A stretch of 64,000 nt of DNA from Lates calcarifer. Its lineage: Eukaryota; Chordata; Actinopteri; Centropomidae. The stretch lies in contig NC_066856.1 in assembly GCF_001640805.2 (NCBI RefSeq), positions 16,467,087 through 16,531,086 on the forward strand, read 5' to 3'. Position 1 is the first letter of the stretch. Every line of letters starts with the position of its first letter. The position numbers and the translations under genes were made by a program. The notes beneath the pieces were generated by a model that ran no database searches, was not told the DNA's origin, and saw only the letters and a program-made list of their open reading frames with translations. Below, piece by piece: positions 24,406 to 35,345 of this stretch.

Positions 24406-25958
24406 ACTGGGTGAAGACAGGGAAGTGCAGAGTTCACCAGTATTGCCATAGGGAAATTAATAGATAAAAAAGTCACTTGCTCACAACTAACCACATTGGC
24501 AAACATGACAAGTCCCTGTCATACCAACTTCACCTAAAGCCCAAACAAAACCAACAAGCTCATCTTATGGCATTGATAATGTAATACATGGGATCTGAGT
24601 TTTCAAAGTCATTGCGCAGGTTTGAAATTCTTTTAGTTAATGGAGGTGTTTAAATCAACTTTCTGGTTGTGCTTGTGTCTTGTGGGACTGTTTTGGTTCA
24701 TGTTCAGTCTCTCTGTAGATCAGTCAGTTGCTATTGTCTCACAGTTTAATTTCTCTGCCTGATATGACATTTTCGGTCTTAGCTTGCCATGAACGCTCGA
24801 CACAGGAGGATGAGTATGTGGGCCATCAGATCTTGAGATTTCTGCCAATTTGCCAGTTGCGTTTTTCGGTTTTGATCATAGCGTGGCACAAGGTAACTGC
24901 TCTGTCATGATCAGATGAGTATTTTCCCTCTGAAACAGTTTGTTGAAGAAAGTGGTAGACTGAGAGGTTTCACTCACTAACTGCCAAGATGCAGCTAACT
25001 GTCTGATATTGGTCTGATCTTTGGGCATATGAAACAGTGGAAGCAGAAAAGGCAGAGAGGTGTACTGTAGTAAGTCAAACTGAAACTTGACAAAAATAGA
25101 AGAGATGACACATCAGGTCCCAAGTTGTGGACAATGATACCTTTTGATCTTTGCAAAGAGAAAGTGTTTTTTTAGGCAGCTGCTTTTTTTCATTGAATTT
25201 TCCCTTATTCTGACATTTCATATTGTGTCATGTCCAAAGGCTGATGCATTGCTATGACGCCTATTGTTATTTTTGCGGCATACAAAGGAAAAAAATGGAC
25301 TGCACTTAGGTTCATTCAGTGACTCTGTGTGCATATTCCTGTTCAGTCTACTGGGAGTTGAAGTCAGTGCCAGTATAAACTGCATAGAAACAAAGAAACA
25401 GTCTGGGCAGTGTGTCCGCACATTGCATAACAACATCAGGTAGAGAACTCCTGTGCAAGACAAAATATTTAAACTTAAATGTTTTTTAACTCAACATGAA
25501 AAATAAGAAAACCACAAAACCCCACTGATGATGGCCTGGTTCTACTTGTGCTTACAGAGCAAATAGCAGAGTCACTGTGCTAAGCCACTTTAGTTTAGTC
25601 ACATATGAGTAATATAGAAGCCTTCATTACAGTAGTCACAGTTGTTTCTCTTACCTTGTCAGTGAAGATAGTTCTTTGTTGTCTGTATGTTAACTTCAAT
25701 TTGGGAGGTATCTCAAGTTTGAAATACATGATTATTTCATTTGGAGCTCCCTGTGGCCCTAACAATATTCATTCATTTGACGACTTTACAGCTCTCTAAT
25801 CGCTGGGGTGAGAACCTTAGGGCCTAAAAAGAGGCTCAGAGGTGAGTTTGAGAGGCCATGAATTAATCACCAGGATGAGATGATGCAGGCAGTTTGACTT
25901 TACTGTTACAAAGTACGCACATGATGACAAAAGAGTGATTAGTCCGGCATATTGTATA

Positions 25959-26350
25959 TCGTCACCCTCTTAAAATAATTGCCTAAGTCATTTTTTCAGA
26001 TTTTTCAGGAAACACAAAAAACTGAACCACTTGTTGAATATATGATATTTACTAACAATTTTAATCAAAACAGTTATAACAACAGATGCCTATTGACATA
26101 CAAACCAGAAGGTCAGTCAAACGTGGAACATGAGAGAATTAAATAACTTAGGCAAATTAAAACTAAAAAAGTCACACTCTTGACATAGGCAAGGGGTAGA
26201 ATGGCACGATCTGTTTAACTGAGGATGTAGGCAATTTTACCAGAGGTGGCCAGCATCATGAGGAGATGATTTAGGGAAAAAAAAAAAAAAAAATTTTTTT
26301 TGTAAAAAAAAACAAAATGACTTAGGCAATTAATTTTAAGAGGGTGACGA
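25959..26350. mobile_element. Complete 392-bp MITE with terminal inverted repeats and TA target duplication
   Basis: The left end TCGTCACCCTCTTAAAATAA continues through TTGCCTAAGTCATTTT. The right end is its inverse complement (AAAATGACTTAGGCAATTAA then TTTTAAGAGGGTGACGA), about 40 bp with one single-base indel. TA flanks both ends (25,957-25,958 and 26,351-26,352), as for Tc1/mariner-type insertion. The interior is AT-rich with an A-run/T-run near 26,280-26,325 and no coding capacity. The word ACTTAGGCAA recurs internally. It is non-autonomous. Confidence 0.85.
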
Positions 26351-26734
26351 TATTACATCTGCAACTAGACATGCTGATAGGGCACAGAAGGCAGCTTGAG
26401 TGTTACTTTCCATACCAGGTATGTTGAAGATTTGATAAGAAAATGACACCAAGACTAAAAGATTTCTCTGATATCAGCTAGTCTTGATATGTGCCACATT
26501 TCTTATAGATGTGAAGCTTTTAAGATTCGATTATAAAGTGATACTCTGCAGTTCCTGGTAGATGGAATGTACTAACTCATATGACCTTTTACAACCTTGA
26601 TCATTTCCTTCTGACTGGCCCACATAGACGTGGCAACTGATCAGAAGATAAAGCTGAGGAAACAAAGGCTGAATAATTGAGTTGGATGCAGAGACAAGAG
26701 ATCTGTTAGGGAAAAAAGATTGCCATTAAGGTGT

Positions 26735-27085
26735 ACAGACATTCAGGTTTCCCAGTTGATTACTCCTCTGGTGATCCTTCAACTTTTCCTCTAGAGCCAC
26801 CAGCAGATTAACATTTGGAGTTTTGAATGAAATATCTCAACAACTACTGGATAGATTTTCATGAGATTTATATGCAACTGTTTGTATGAACTGGGATAAC
26901 TTTGATATTCTCTGCCTTTCCATCTAGCACATTCCAGTACTTTGGTATATGACCAAATATCAAACAATGACATTCCAATCAGCCTTGGCTGTATTTTGTG
27001 TTCTAATCAGCAATCAATAATTATGGCGCAAAACTAAAATGATGAACATGGTTAACATTAAACCTGCTGAACATGACTACATTTA
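26735..27085. repeat. Teleost interspersed repeat, same family as 50,540-50,830
   Basis: Ordered words GTACAGACATTCAGGTTTCCC, CTTTTCCTCTAGAGCCACCA, ATATCTCAACAACTACTGGAT, GACCAAATA, CAGCCTTGGCTGTA.TTTGTGTT and TGATGAACATGG resemble a very common fish repeat. The copy in a dnajc13 intron shares the second half (TTTGGT.TATGACCAAATA, CATCAGCCTTAGCTGTACTGTGTGTT). Confidence 0.6.
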
Positions 27086-28171
27086 AATTTCAATAATAAT
27101 GGTAAATAAATATTTTTTTAAAATAGCACAGATAGGTAAGTTATACAGCTAAATGTGTCTTAAGACATTAGCCACCATAAGCTACCACACAACTAGATAG
27201 AGTTTTATTACTGATGACTTCAATTTGTAAGGGGAGGAAGATATTTTTTCTTCCCCCAAAATTTACGTAGTCCCAGTTTGGTATTGTCTATCTCTGGTTT
27301 CTTTTTACTGCTGTGTGAAACAGCTTTATAAAGAAAGGGATATATTTAAACACAAGATGGCGATAGCATTTGAGCCATGTAATTTGCATTTGTAATATAG
27401 GACTGAAATAAAGCTATGTGTTGTTCCCCTAAAAGTCACACCATCGTTTTTTCAAACATCACACTGTATTCTGGACATCACCTCCAGACATCACTTCCAG
27501 AACGCAAAAATTTGCTTGATGATTCTGAAGAAAAGCTGAACAACAGAAGCTTTTGTCTTTGCTATTGAAACTGAGAAAACCCCTTTGATGAATTGTTTAA
27601 AGGAACAGGAAGCTGCTGTGAATGGGTTTGCCACTCTGACATGTATTAGCTTTTTGCCCCATGTGGGAAAGTACTGTGACAATCGCAGTGTGAGAGATTG
27701 AGCTTAGAACTGAGAGACAAGTTACCACTTCCTGTGTACCTTGCTGTGATTTATTTCATGCACTGATAGACTGCAACATTTGCATCCTATCTGAAATTAC
27801 CATCAGTTTTCCCAGGGTGGTTACTCTTCAGCTGGTACTAATAGGAAACAGATGCACGTACACAACTGCAAGTTCACACACAGCACCATCAAATGACCAC
27901 AGTAATCTATTTTTTCTAAACTTTATTTTGGTATAGAAATAAACAAGTGAGTGAGAAATGCCATTTCACCATCACCACTATCAGCATGTATCTCTTCTCT
28001 TTTAAAAGCAGAACAGAAAGGTTTTGAAGGTTATCGTTGTTAATTTCACCCCACCCCCTTTTTCTGCACTTATAAGAAGAAATGTTCACCATGCATACAG
28101 CTCCTGCACATGACATAAAACCAAGTTTATGTCAGGACAGACTGTGGCTTGCCAGTTTCACTGAAAACAAT

Positions 28172-28193
28172 GGGGGTTGGGGTGGGGGTGGGG
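28172..28193 (+). other. G-quadruplex-forming G-run
   Basis: Four G-runs of 5, 4, 5 and 4 bases are separated by loops of only 2, 1 and 1 nt. This satisfies strict G4 rules and predicts a very stable structure. It is intergenic, about 1 kb beyond the lztfl1 3' end. Confidence 0.6.
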
Positions 28194-29250
28194 TGACCAT
28201 TTGTTTCTTACTCTGCCACTATCTCAAATCACTTTGGTTAACACAGACAAGGCAAAAACATTGAGGTCTTTTTAAAGCAGCTTGGGGAGCGGATGAAGTG
28301 ATAAAAAGTGCTGAACTAAAAACCAAAACAACTTTTTTACAGAACACTGTTGTGCAAGTGATGTACTTGTCAGTCCTTTGTAGAGCTTAACAAATAAGCT
28401 GAGAGATACATCTCACTGCTTTTGATTGAATCAGTTCAGGAAATTAGTTTACAGGTTTCCTGTCATCATATAAGAAGTGTTGCAGCAGCTACTTCATAGC
28501 AATCACAAAAACAATGACACAGGTAACAAACAATATAATTAAAGGTTGGTCAGTCTCCCTGATTCAGCATTACATTATGCAGAACAATGCTTTAAATACT
28601 GCCATGAAATATACCCTACCTTTAGTTTGTTAAAAATTTCTCTCTGTGTTGCTGAACTTCATTGTTCATAGTCTACTCCACACTGCCCATGTCCACAAAA
28701 GGGATGGGAGGATTTATAGATGTACTTTCTGCAGAATAACTCAGTGGTTAAATGCTGCAGATGTCATTGAACCACATTTCATCATAATCGGCTTCTAAAC
28801 CTACATAATCTTATGCACTTTTTGTGAATGGTATAAGTAAAATGCAGCCACTTGTGTATATCCCGTGAATTATTACAGCATAGCGCCCTCTTGTTGAATC
28901 AGTCAGTTCCAGAACCAGTAACATTTCTTCAGTCTGTAATTTATTGTGATTCATTCACTTTTATTCAATTTGTCCAACTTTTTATTGTTTTAAAAGTGTC
29001 TGAGCAGCCTGGAGTCTATTCCAGGATGCAGTGGGCCAGAGGAGGGAGGCACCCTGTGCAGGTTCTGTGTCATATTTACTGTCTGATATTTTTTATAAGG
29101 CATGGGGGCATCCAGTAAAACTATAAAATTATGCTATGTTTACAAGCTATTTTTCAACTTGTGTAATATTCCTTGAAGTTTATGATTAAATATAGCCAAA
29201 ACTTAAAGTAAAACCACCTACAATGACCACACATGTATTTGGTAACAGCT

Positions 29251-29256
29251 TTTATT
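29251..29256 (-). terminator. lztfl1: Probable lztfl1 poly(A) signal (AATAAA)
   Basis: Minus-strand AATAAA about 990 nt past the lztfl1 stop codon. It is the first canonical hexamer on this strand that I found downstream, and would give a 3' UTR of about 1 kb ending near 29,235. Confidence 0.45.
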
Positions 29257-30248
29257 ACCCCATACTTTGCACGATACAAACAAATGCACATCTAGTGTAA
29301 TATAGGGTAGATGTATCATACTCTACAAGAGCATTACTTCATGAACATCATGTATATATTTATGTTTTTTCTCTTACACTCCATCACCCACAGCAAATAC
29401 GAAAAGTACACAGTTAGTTTCCAGACAAAAATACTCTATGCCCTTTGTTTGGGGAAGTAAGGAAATCGATCTAGGTCACTATCCATGTCATTCAATATGC
29501 AAGAGCAGAAAAAATAAATGCAAGGAATTTTGGTATATTTTCAATGATGAGACTTTCACAGAATGTCAGATCATTGGAAATATTTTTTTGTGAAACCCTT
29601 TTAAATGTTTAGTGAAAAGAATTAAAGCGAGAGGTCCCCCGAGGGTCAGGAAGCAGTAATAATGAAGCTGTTCACTAATAATAAACAAACTAGCTTGGGG
29701 TCTGCTGGAAACTCAGTAATAGATTGGATTTTGACTACAAAAAGGGCTACTAAAATTATAACTGATCAGCCAACTATCAATGACCAAAAACCCGGTCCTA
29801 ATAAGTGAAACATTACCCATACCCATCTGATAGATAAGACTGCAAAGCTTTAGACAGTTTGTATCTGGTCAGTTCAGAAAATGGACAAGGCCTCTTCAAA
29901 CAGGGACGTGATAATAATTGCATAGAGCACTGAGGGAAGTCTGCTAGCTACTGTGAGTGAGCTCCAAATTGAGACGTAGAAAAAAAGCACAGCTGGAAAA
30001 GGCTATTTTTTTGTTACTATTTCATTTGTGTATTCAGTTTTGTCAACTTCCCCGCTCCCGCTCTTTAGTGAAGCCAATAACTACTGAAGATGCCAGATAA
30101 AGCACGAATAAACAATTCCTCATGGAAGTGCTTTCTGCTTCTCTTGTCTTGCAGCACTGGAACTGATGGTTTCTCATCCAAACCACAGTCGTAAATGTTG
30201 GTCCTGTCCCACCCTGTGGACAGTTTATCCAGCTGTCTTGGACAGAAC

Positions 30249-33200
30249 TCATTCACTGGGCTCATATCTGAAACAAAAAAGCAGTACAAATCTGATATTA
30301 GACAGAAATATTAATAAGAAAGCCAGTTTTAATAATAAACAGAATAAGTCATTATTCAATTTAAAGTACCATGCCAGAATTTGGAATTGACAATATTTGC
30401 ACTGTTTTATCTTTATTAATGAATGCCCACCTCTGCAATCGCTTTCTAATTTCTTTGATCTGCTCATTTTTCTTGGTCAGGATCTCCTTCATGTTGCGGT
30501 AGGCTGCAGTTTGCTGGAAACTTCTTCTCCAACTCCTGCACACCGTACACATACAATATGTAAATACTGGCAAAGAAGCTCAATGCTCCCATAATTGAAA
30601 ACTGGCCTATATATATAGTATAACAGATACCTATTAACAAATTAATATGCCAATAGCAAATTTGATCATTTGGTGTTGGAGTTCTCACCGGCTCAGCACT
30701 AAAACATGCTTAGATTTATTAAGAGTTTTAGAGGTGCTATATTCAGCATTAATAGCCGTTTGTTTAGAAGAAACATTGCGAGTTCAGCATCAAACTTCAT
30801 TCAACTTCAACAAGAGCTGTCTCTTCAGTGGTGGAAAGCAACAGCAATGTTAACTCTTGTTTTGCTTTGTATTTCTATCACACCTTGAACCAACTGAACC
30901 TTAACCCCTAACCCAATTCAAACCTTAAGAGAAGCACAAAAAAACCCACAAATACTCAAACCACTAATAGGTTATAACTGAAACTGTTAAGAAAATAGAT
31001 TTTCAGAGCATTCAGTTGTGTCAGTTGTGGGTTAAGACCACAGTGATGTACCTTCTCTGCCAAGGCCAGCTGCTCCTGTACTCGAAGCAGCTCGTGTTTG
31101 GCAGAGATCAGGTTCTCCTGCAGATCCTTCTGAGAGGCAGCATTGGCACAGAGAGACCTCTCATAGTCCTCCTTCAGAGCTGCCACTGTGTTTTCTAGAC
31201 TGTTGATCTCCTGGGATTGAGCCGCAAACTTAAAGGAGAAAGAAACAACACATAAGTTCAGATGGAATGAATGGCAATCATTGCTATGACATGTTTAAAC
31301 TACAGAGTGGACACCTTCTATTCCTACTCACAGTGACACACCAAAGTCACATGTTGACCAGCTAGATACATACCATTTTAGATCCAAGTTAGCAGGCAGA
31401 AGCACAGTGACAGCAAGTGTTCGGATGTAATATGATAATGACTAAAGAGTTAAAGGAGTAGTAAAATGGAAAGCAAGATCAAAATGTCACAAATGAAGAT
31501 GATGTTGTGAGTCCAACGTGGAACAGTACCTGCTGTTCACCTTGCACCTTCTGAAGGTCTTTCAGAGCTCTCTCTGCCTTGGTTCTCTCATCTAGTGCAC
31601 TCATGGCCTAAAAAAATAATTAGAGCAAGTTAATAATGTAAATAATTGGACTGAAATATGTGGTTTGCTTAACAAATATGCAACAGTGATTCATACCTGG
31701 GATTCTAAAGTCCGCAGCCTGGCTTTCAGTTTATTGTTTTCCTCCTGTAGTCTCGCGATCTCCTGAAGAAATATTTAACATAGATCTGCATGAGCGTATG
31801 AACCTGATTATGATGGTCCAACTGCAATCCATCTGTACATGTAATCCATGCAGCATGTTTCCTTACCTTATTGAGAAGCTCAGACACTCCACCCTCATTC
31901 AGAGGTGCCAACTTGGGTTTGCTTGTTTCCTGGTTTATCTGGTGATAAAGCAAAGACTTTACAACTAATATAATAGTTCTTCTTTCTTACATGTTGGATA
32001 TGTTTATCTTTTCCTGTATACGAGATGTGATGGTAAAAATAAAACACCATTTTCTTAGAAATGCAATGATGAGAGAGAGAGGTGTGAATAGCCAAACCCA
32101 TGAAAGAGTGAAGTATTGCTTTACAAAGTTGATTTGTTTTTCTTTTATAAAACCACATGTCAACCTCAGTGATGTGTAACTCCTGAACCACATGGCTACG
32201 TGTCAGTGGCAGGGGCCTGAAATATAAAACTACTTAAAATGCACAGGAGTGCTGCACTGCTCTCAGGTTACTGAATTCCATGTGGGTACTTTGAACAAAT
32301 GATTAATGACGACTACATTGATGGTGATGTTTTAAAGTCTACATTTGACAGAACTACACATTATACTCACCTTATCAGCGGTTTTAAAGTCAGTCTTCTC
32401 AAATTCAGCCACTTGTTCTAACAGCTCCCTATATGGGTGGAGAGGAGCAAAGAAATGGATGATAGAATAATGAAGAAAAGAACAGAGAAAGGAAGAAAAA
32501 AAAGGTTGAAATATTATCTAGAATTTTGTTAGATTGATTTAAACATTTGTCTAAAAAAATACGACGTAAGTAAAGTTGTTAATAAGATTCTGTAAACTAC
32601 CCTTAATAAAGTGCGGCTGATCTGATAATCTGTCCTGCCACCGCAATATTGTTGTTTATGATTTTTGACACAACAATAATCTACTATTTGGCGGTTGTGA
32701 ATGTTTTGCGAGGAAAATAAACACCCTTGATCTTGATGGCAGTTTAACACTTAAGCTTTATGACATGTGCCTGTGGTAGACAGATGTCTTCTCTGAGAAG
32801 CTTAAATGTGGTTTTTAAAAAGCTGCTGAACACACGTAGACTGTGACACAGGGCGTATTCCTTGCTTTAGACGCCATATCAGTCACGTAGGGCTGAGCCC
32901 TGCAAAAACAGAAAAAAAGCTTCAGGGCTTGTTCATCCACCCATCACGTTCATATTACAAAAGAACTTTTTAAACACACACACACACACACACACACAGT
33001 ATTCTAATGAGATGAAAGGTCCCTGGGGGTCAAAAGTTAAATGAAGTTCACCTGATATCATAGAGGACAGAGAGTACATTCAAACCTGTGCACATGTACT
33101 GTGGAGGTTTACAATGATCCAGCTGGAAAGCAGCCAGCTGCATAAGTCTGTAACTTTTTTAACCTTTTACTGAAATTATCGGATAATTTGGCATGAGGGG

Positions 33201-35023
33201 CTACAGTCTCACGATCAACAGTTGTCATTAAGAACAGTTTCCTTCCAAAAATAGAAAAAATAACTTTTAAAACTATCTGTAGTAAGGTCTGAAAATTACC
33301 CTGAAAAACAGGGACATTGATATTGGGGTGACACACTGGCATTACATTTTTTTAATTCAAGGGTTTTTTTTAAGCTTTTAAATTCATTAACATTCAGCTC
33401 TTACCTATATTGTATTGGACTTCAAGCAGAGTTCACATTGGTTGTTTTTTTTACAACTTAGCTCTGCGTGGTTCAATACCATTAGGCACTACTAAGAAAA
33501 TATGGTATTTCATAATTTGGGTGATCTGACCTTAATACGAAGTAAGAAGAAGGCAGAAGTTGCGCTTTTCAGACTAACTGAACATCAGAGAGGAAACCAC
33601 TGTGTTACATTCACAGTGTACATGAGTGTGTGGCTTGGCAATGACCTTTTAGCCTGGCACATAACATGCAACACATCTATACCTGAACAGTGCTGAGGAG
33701 GAAGTTGTTTATGGTACAAAGAAGAGGAGCTTTTCTCATGAACATGCAGGTGTGTTGCGTGTTTTGAGGCCTCCAATGGTTTTTACATTGGTGTGACACT
33801 CAGAGTGACCCTGACCTATCATATTACTTTAAACCACTTTAATTTGAAAATGTTTTTACAGCAAATTTAATAATTATTGTTTTCACTGGATCAGAAAATA
33901 TAAAGTAAATATAAATAAAATTTTAATTGCAAATACAATTCTCTTTTTGTGCATATAAGATCCATATCTTGTGCACAAAAGTTATGACCTTAAATATTAT
34001 CTATCATGTCTTTGGGGGTGCTGATTATTCCATAATATATTTTTGTAAGATCATTTTGCACTCCTGTGGAAACAAACTTGACTAAGTCACCTCCTACCAA
34101 ATGCTCGCTAGGTGGTTTCAGGTCATTAACTGAACAATTAGCCAGAAACCTCTTTTTGCTTCCTTCCGCGCTGCTCACCTGTTCTCTAGTTCTGAGATAT
34201 CACTCTGCAGACGAAGGTAGAACTTCTCAGCCTGGGAGAAGAGCTGCCTGAGCAGCAGCACATTGGTGTGGGCTGTGTTGATGAGCTCCATCTCCACCTC
34301 CCCACGCACCACTGCCTGGAGCCCGTCCAGCATCTCCCTTACCTCGTCCACTGTGAAGGTTTCCTCCACTAGCCTTAAGACAGAAACATGCATGCACACA
34401 CACATACACATTATAGATCCATCTGAACGGAAAAGTACTTTATTTGTGTCCTATATTCTGCTTATACAGAATATGAGTGTGAGGTTAAGTGAATTAAAGT
34501 TGAATTTACATAGAAACAATAACACTAAAATCTTATGTATGACCAGTCACCTGCTATCTTTGAGTTCCTCAAAGCATGAGTCAATAGTCTTGAGCCTCAG
34601 GACTCTCTTTGAACGTGCAAATCGCATGTAATTGATGACTTCATTCTGATGATGTTCATTAAACCCAAATTCAGCCTACATGGAGACAAAAGACAAGAAT
34701 GTAGTAACAAAGATTAGCATCGCAGATGAAAGATGTATATACAGACAGGGATAGATTGTAATAGCAACCGCAACTGGCTGATCAGCTAACTTGAAGAGGA
34801 TTTTCTCCTGCTAATATGTGACAGGGCCTGTCCACATGAGCTTGCACACATATCGTGAGATACTTGCTCTCTGTCTTTTTCTAACTTTACATGTCTGTGA
34901 ATCCAGGTCGTGCATCATGATTAGAAAGCAGCATTGACGCCAAGTATTCAGCATGCTAACTTCTGAAAGCAAACAGGTGGCCTGGTTGTCTATAAACAGC
35001 AAATGATAGCAGCTACTCACCAT
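30249..35023 (-). CDS. lztfl1: Leucine zipper transcription factor-like 1 (ten exons)
   Basis: Coiled-coil cytoplasmic protein that binds the BBSome and restrains its entry into cilia; in humans it is a Bardet-Biedl gene (BBS17). Coding exons, minus strand: 35,023-35,021; 34,675-34,551; 34,373-34,179; 32,428-32,371; 31,938-31,867; 31,762-31,697; 31,607-31,530; 31,228-31,052; 30,535-30,431; 30,267-30,249. All have AG/GT borders and, apart from one fault, compatible phases, giving 298 residues against 299 in human. Conserved words are FNEHHQNEVINYMRFARSKR at the N-terminus, LLLRQLFSQAEKFYL, KPKLAPLNEGG, then the heptad-rich C-terminal half with LLRVQEQLALAEKELEKK and AAYRNMKEILTKKN. The start is chosen because ATG|GTGAGT with a GCCACC context splices to GCTGAATTTGGG. 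One extra base in the ninth exon (30,516-30,517) breaks the frame; see findings. Confidence 0.93.
30431..30535 (-). CDS. lztfl1: lztfl1 exon 9 with +1 frameshift
   Basis: Read in phase from the acceptor the exon encodes ELEKKF and then leaves the conserved frame. From AAGTTT on, dropping one C of the following CC restores QQTAAYRNMKEILTKKNEQI up to the donor. The exon is 105 nt where 104 is needed to keep phase with the last exon (YEPSE and stop). The rest of the gene is intact, so a sequence error is more likely than gene loss. Confidence 0.85.
30727..30885. repeat. Interspersed repeat in lztfl1 intron 8, copy 2 of the 13,885 family
   Basis: Matches the start of the copy at 13,885-14,360 in word order (GGTGCTATAT, GCATTAATAGCC, TTAGAAGAAACATT, TCAGCATCAAACTT, GTGGAAAGCAACAGCAATGTT, CTCTTGTTTTGC). 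It lies between exons 8 and 9 and contributes no coding sequence. Confidence 0.6.
32974..32998. repeat. CA microsatellite in lztfl1 intron 3
   Basis: About 12 perfect CA units inside the 1.75-kb intron between exons 4 and 3. Confidence 0.9.
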
Positions 35024-35345
35024 GGTGGCTGTGCAGCTAACGTTAACGCAACTAAGTCAGCTAGCTTGTGGACTGTGCTGATCCAAAGGAAAAATGGGTG
35101 TTTCAGCCTTTAATTTAGGCCACGCAGCGAACAGATCACAAGCTAAAGATAAAATGCTGGAGTCGAAGGTTCAAGTAAACTCAAGTAAGCTTAAAGTCCA
35201 ACTCGATGAAAAGGCTGACGTTAAACGGAGGTTATAACATGGCTATAAGATTATCCGGCAGATTGGCTAGCCTAGCTACACTGCTAGTGTTTGCCTTGAG
35301 AATGCCTTGGTAACGGAGAATAGCGTCATTACCTTGGTTACTAGA
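35021..35345 (-). promoter_or_regulatory. lztfl1: lztfl1 5' UTR and promoter with two RFX X-box-like sites
   Basis: The start codon occupies the last three bases of exon 1. Upstream, AATGCCTTGGTAAC (35,301-35,314) and ATTACCTTGGTTAC (35,328-35,341) each resemble the RFX X-box, two inverted half-sites GTnRCC/RGYAAC with a 2-bp spacer. One half is perfect in the first site, with mismatches in the others. X-boxes are the usual mark of ciliary gene promoters, which fits the gene's role. The transcription start is not fixed; there is no TATA box. Confidence 0.5.

Larger units (their letters stand above)
23110..29230. other. Intergenic interval between ccr9 and lztfl1, rich in repeat relics
   Basis: Apart from the elements listed separately (a repeat at 23.8 kb, a Tc1 relic at 24.1 kb, a MITE at 26 kb, a repeat at 26.7 kb and a G-run at 28.17 kb) the DNA is AT-rich and unremarkable. 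I see no exon series or RNA gene. The last part (28,300-29,230) has only short open frames. Confidence 0.5.
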
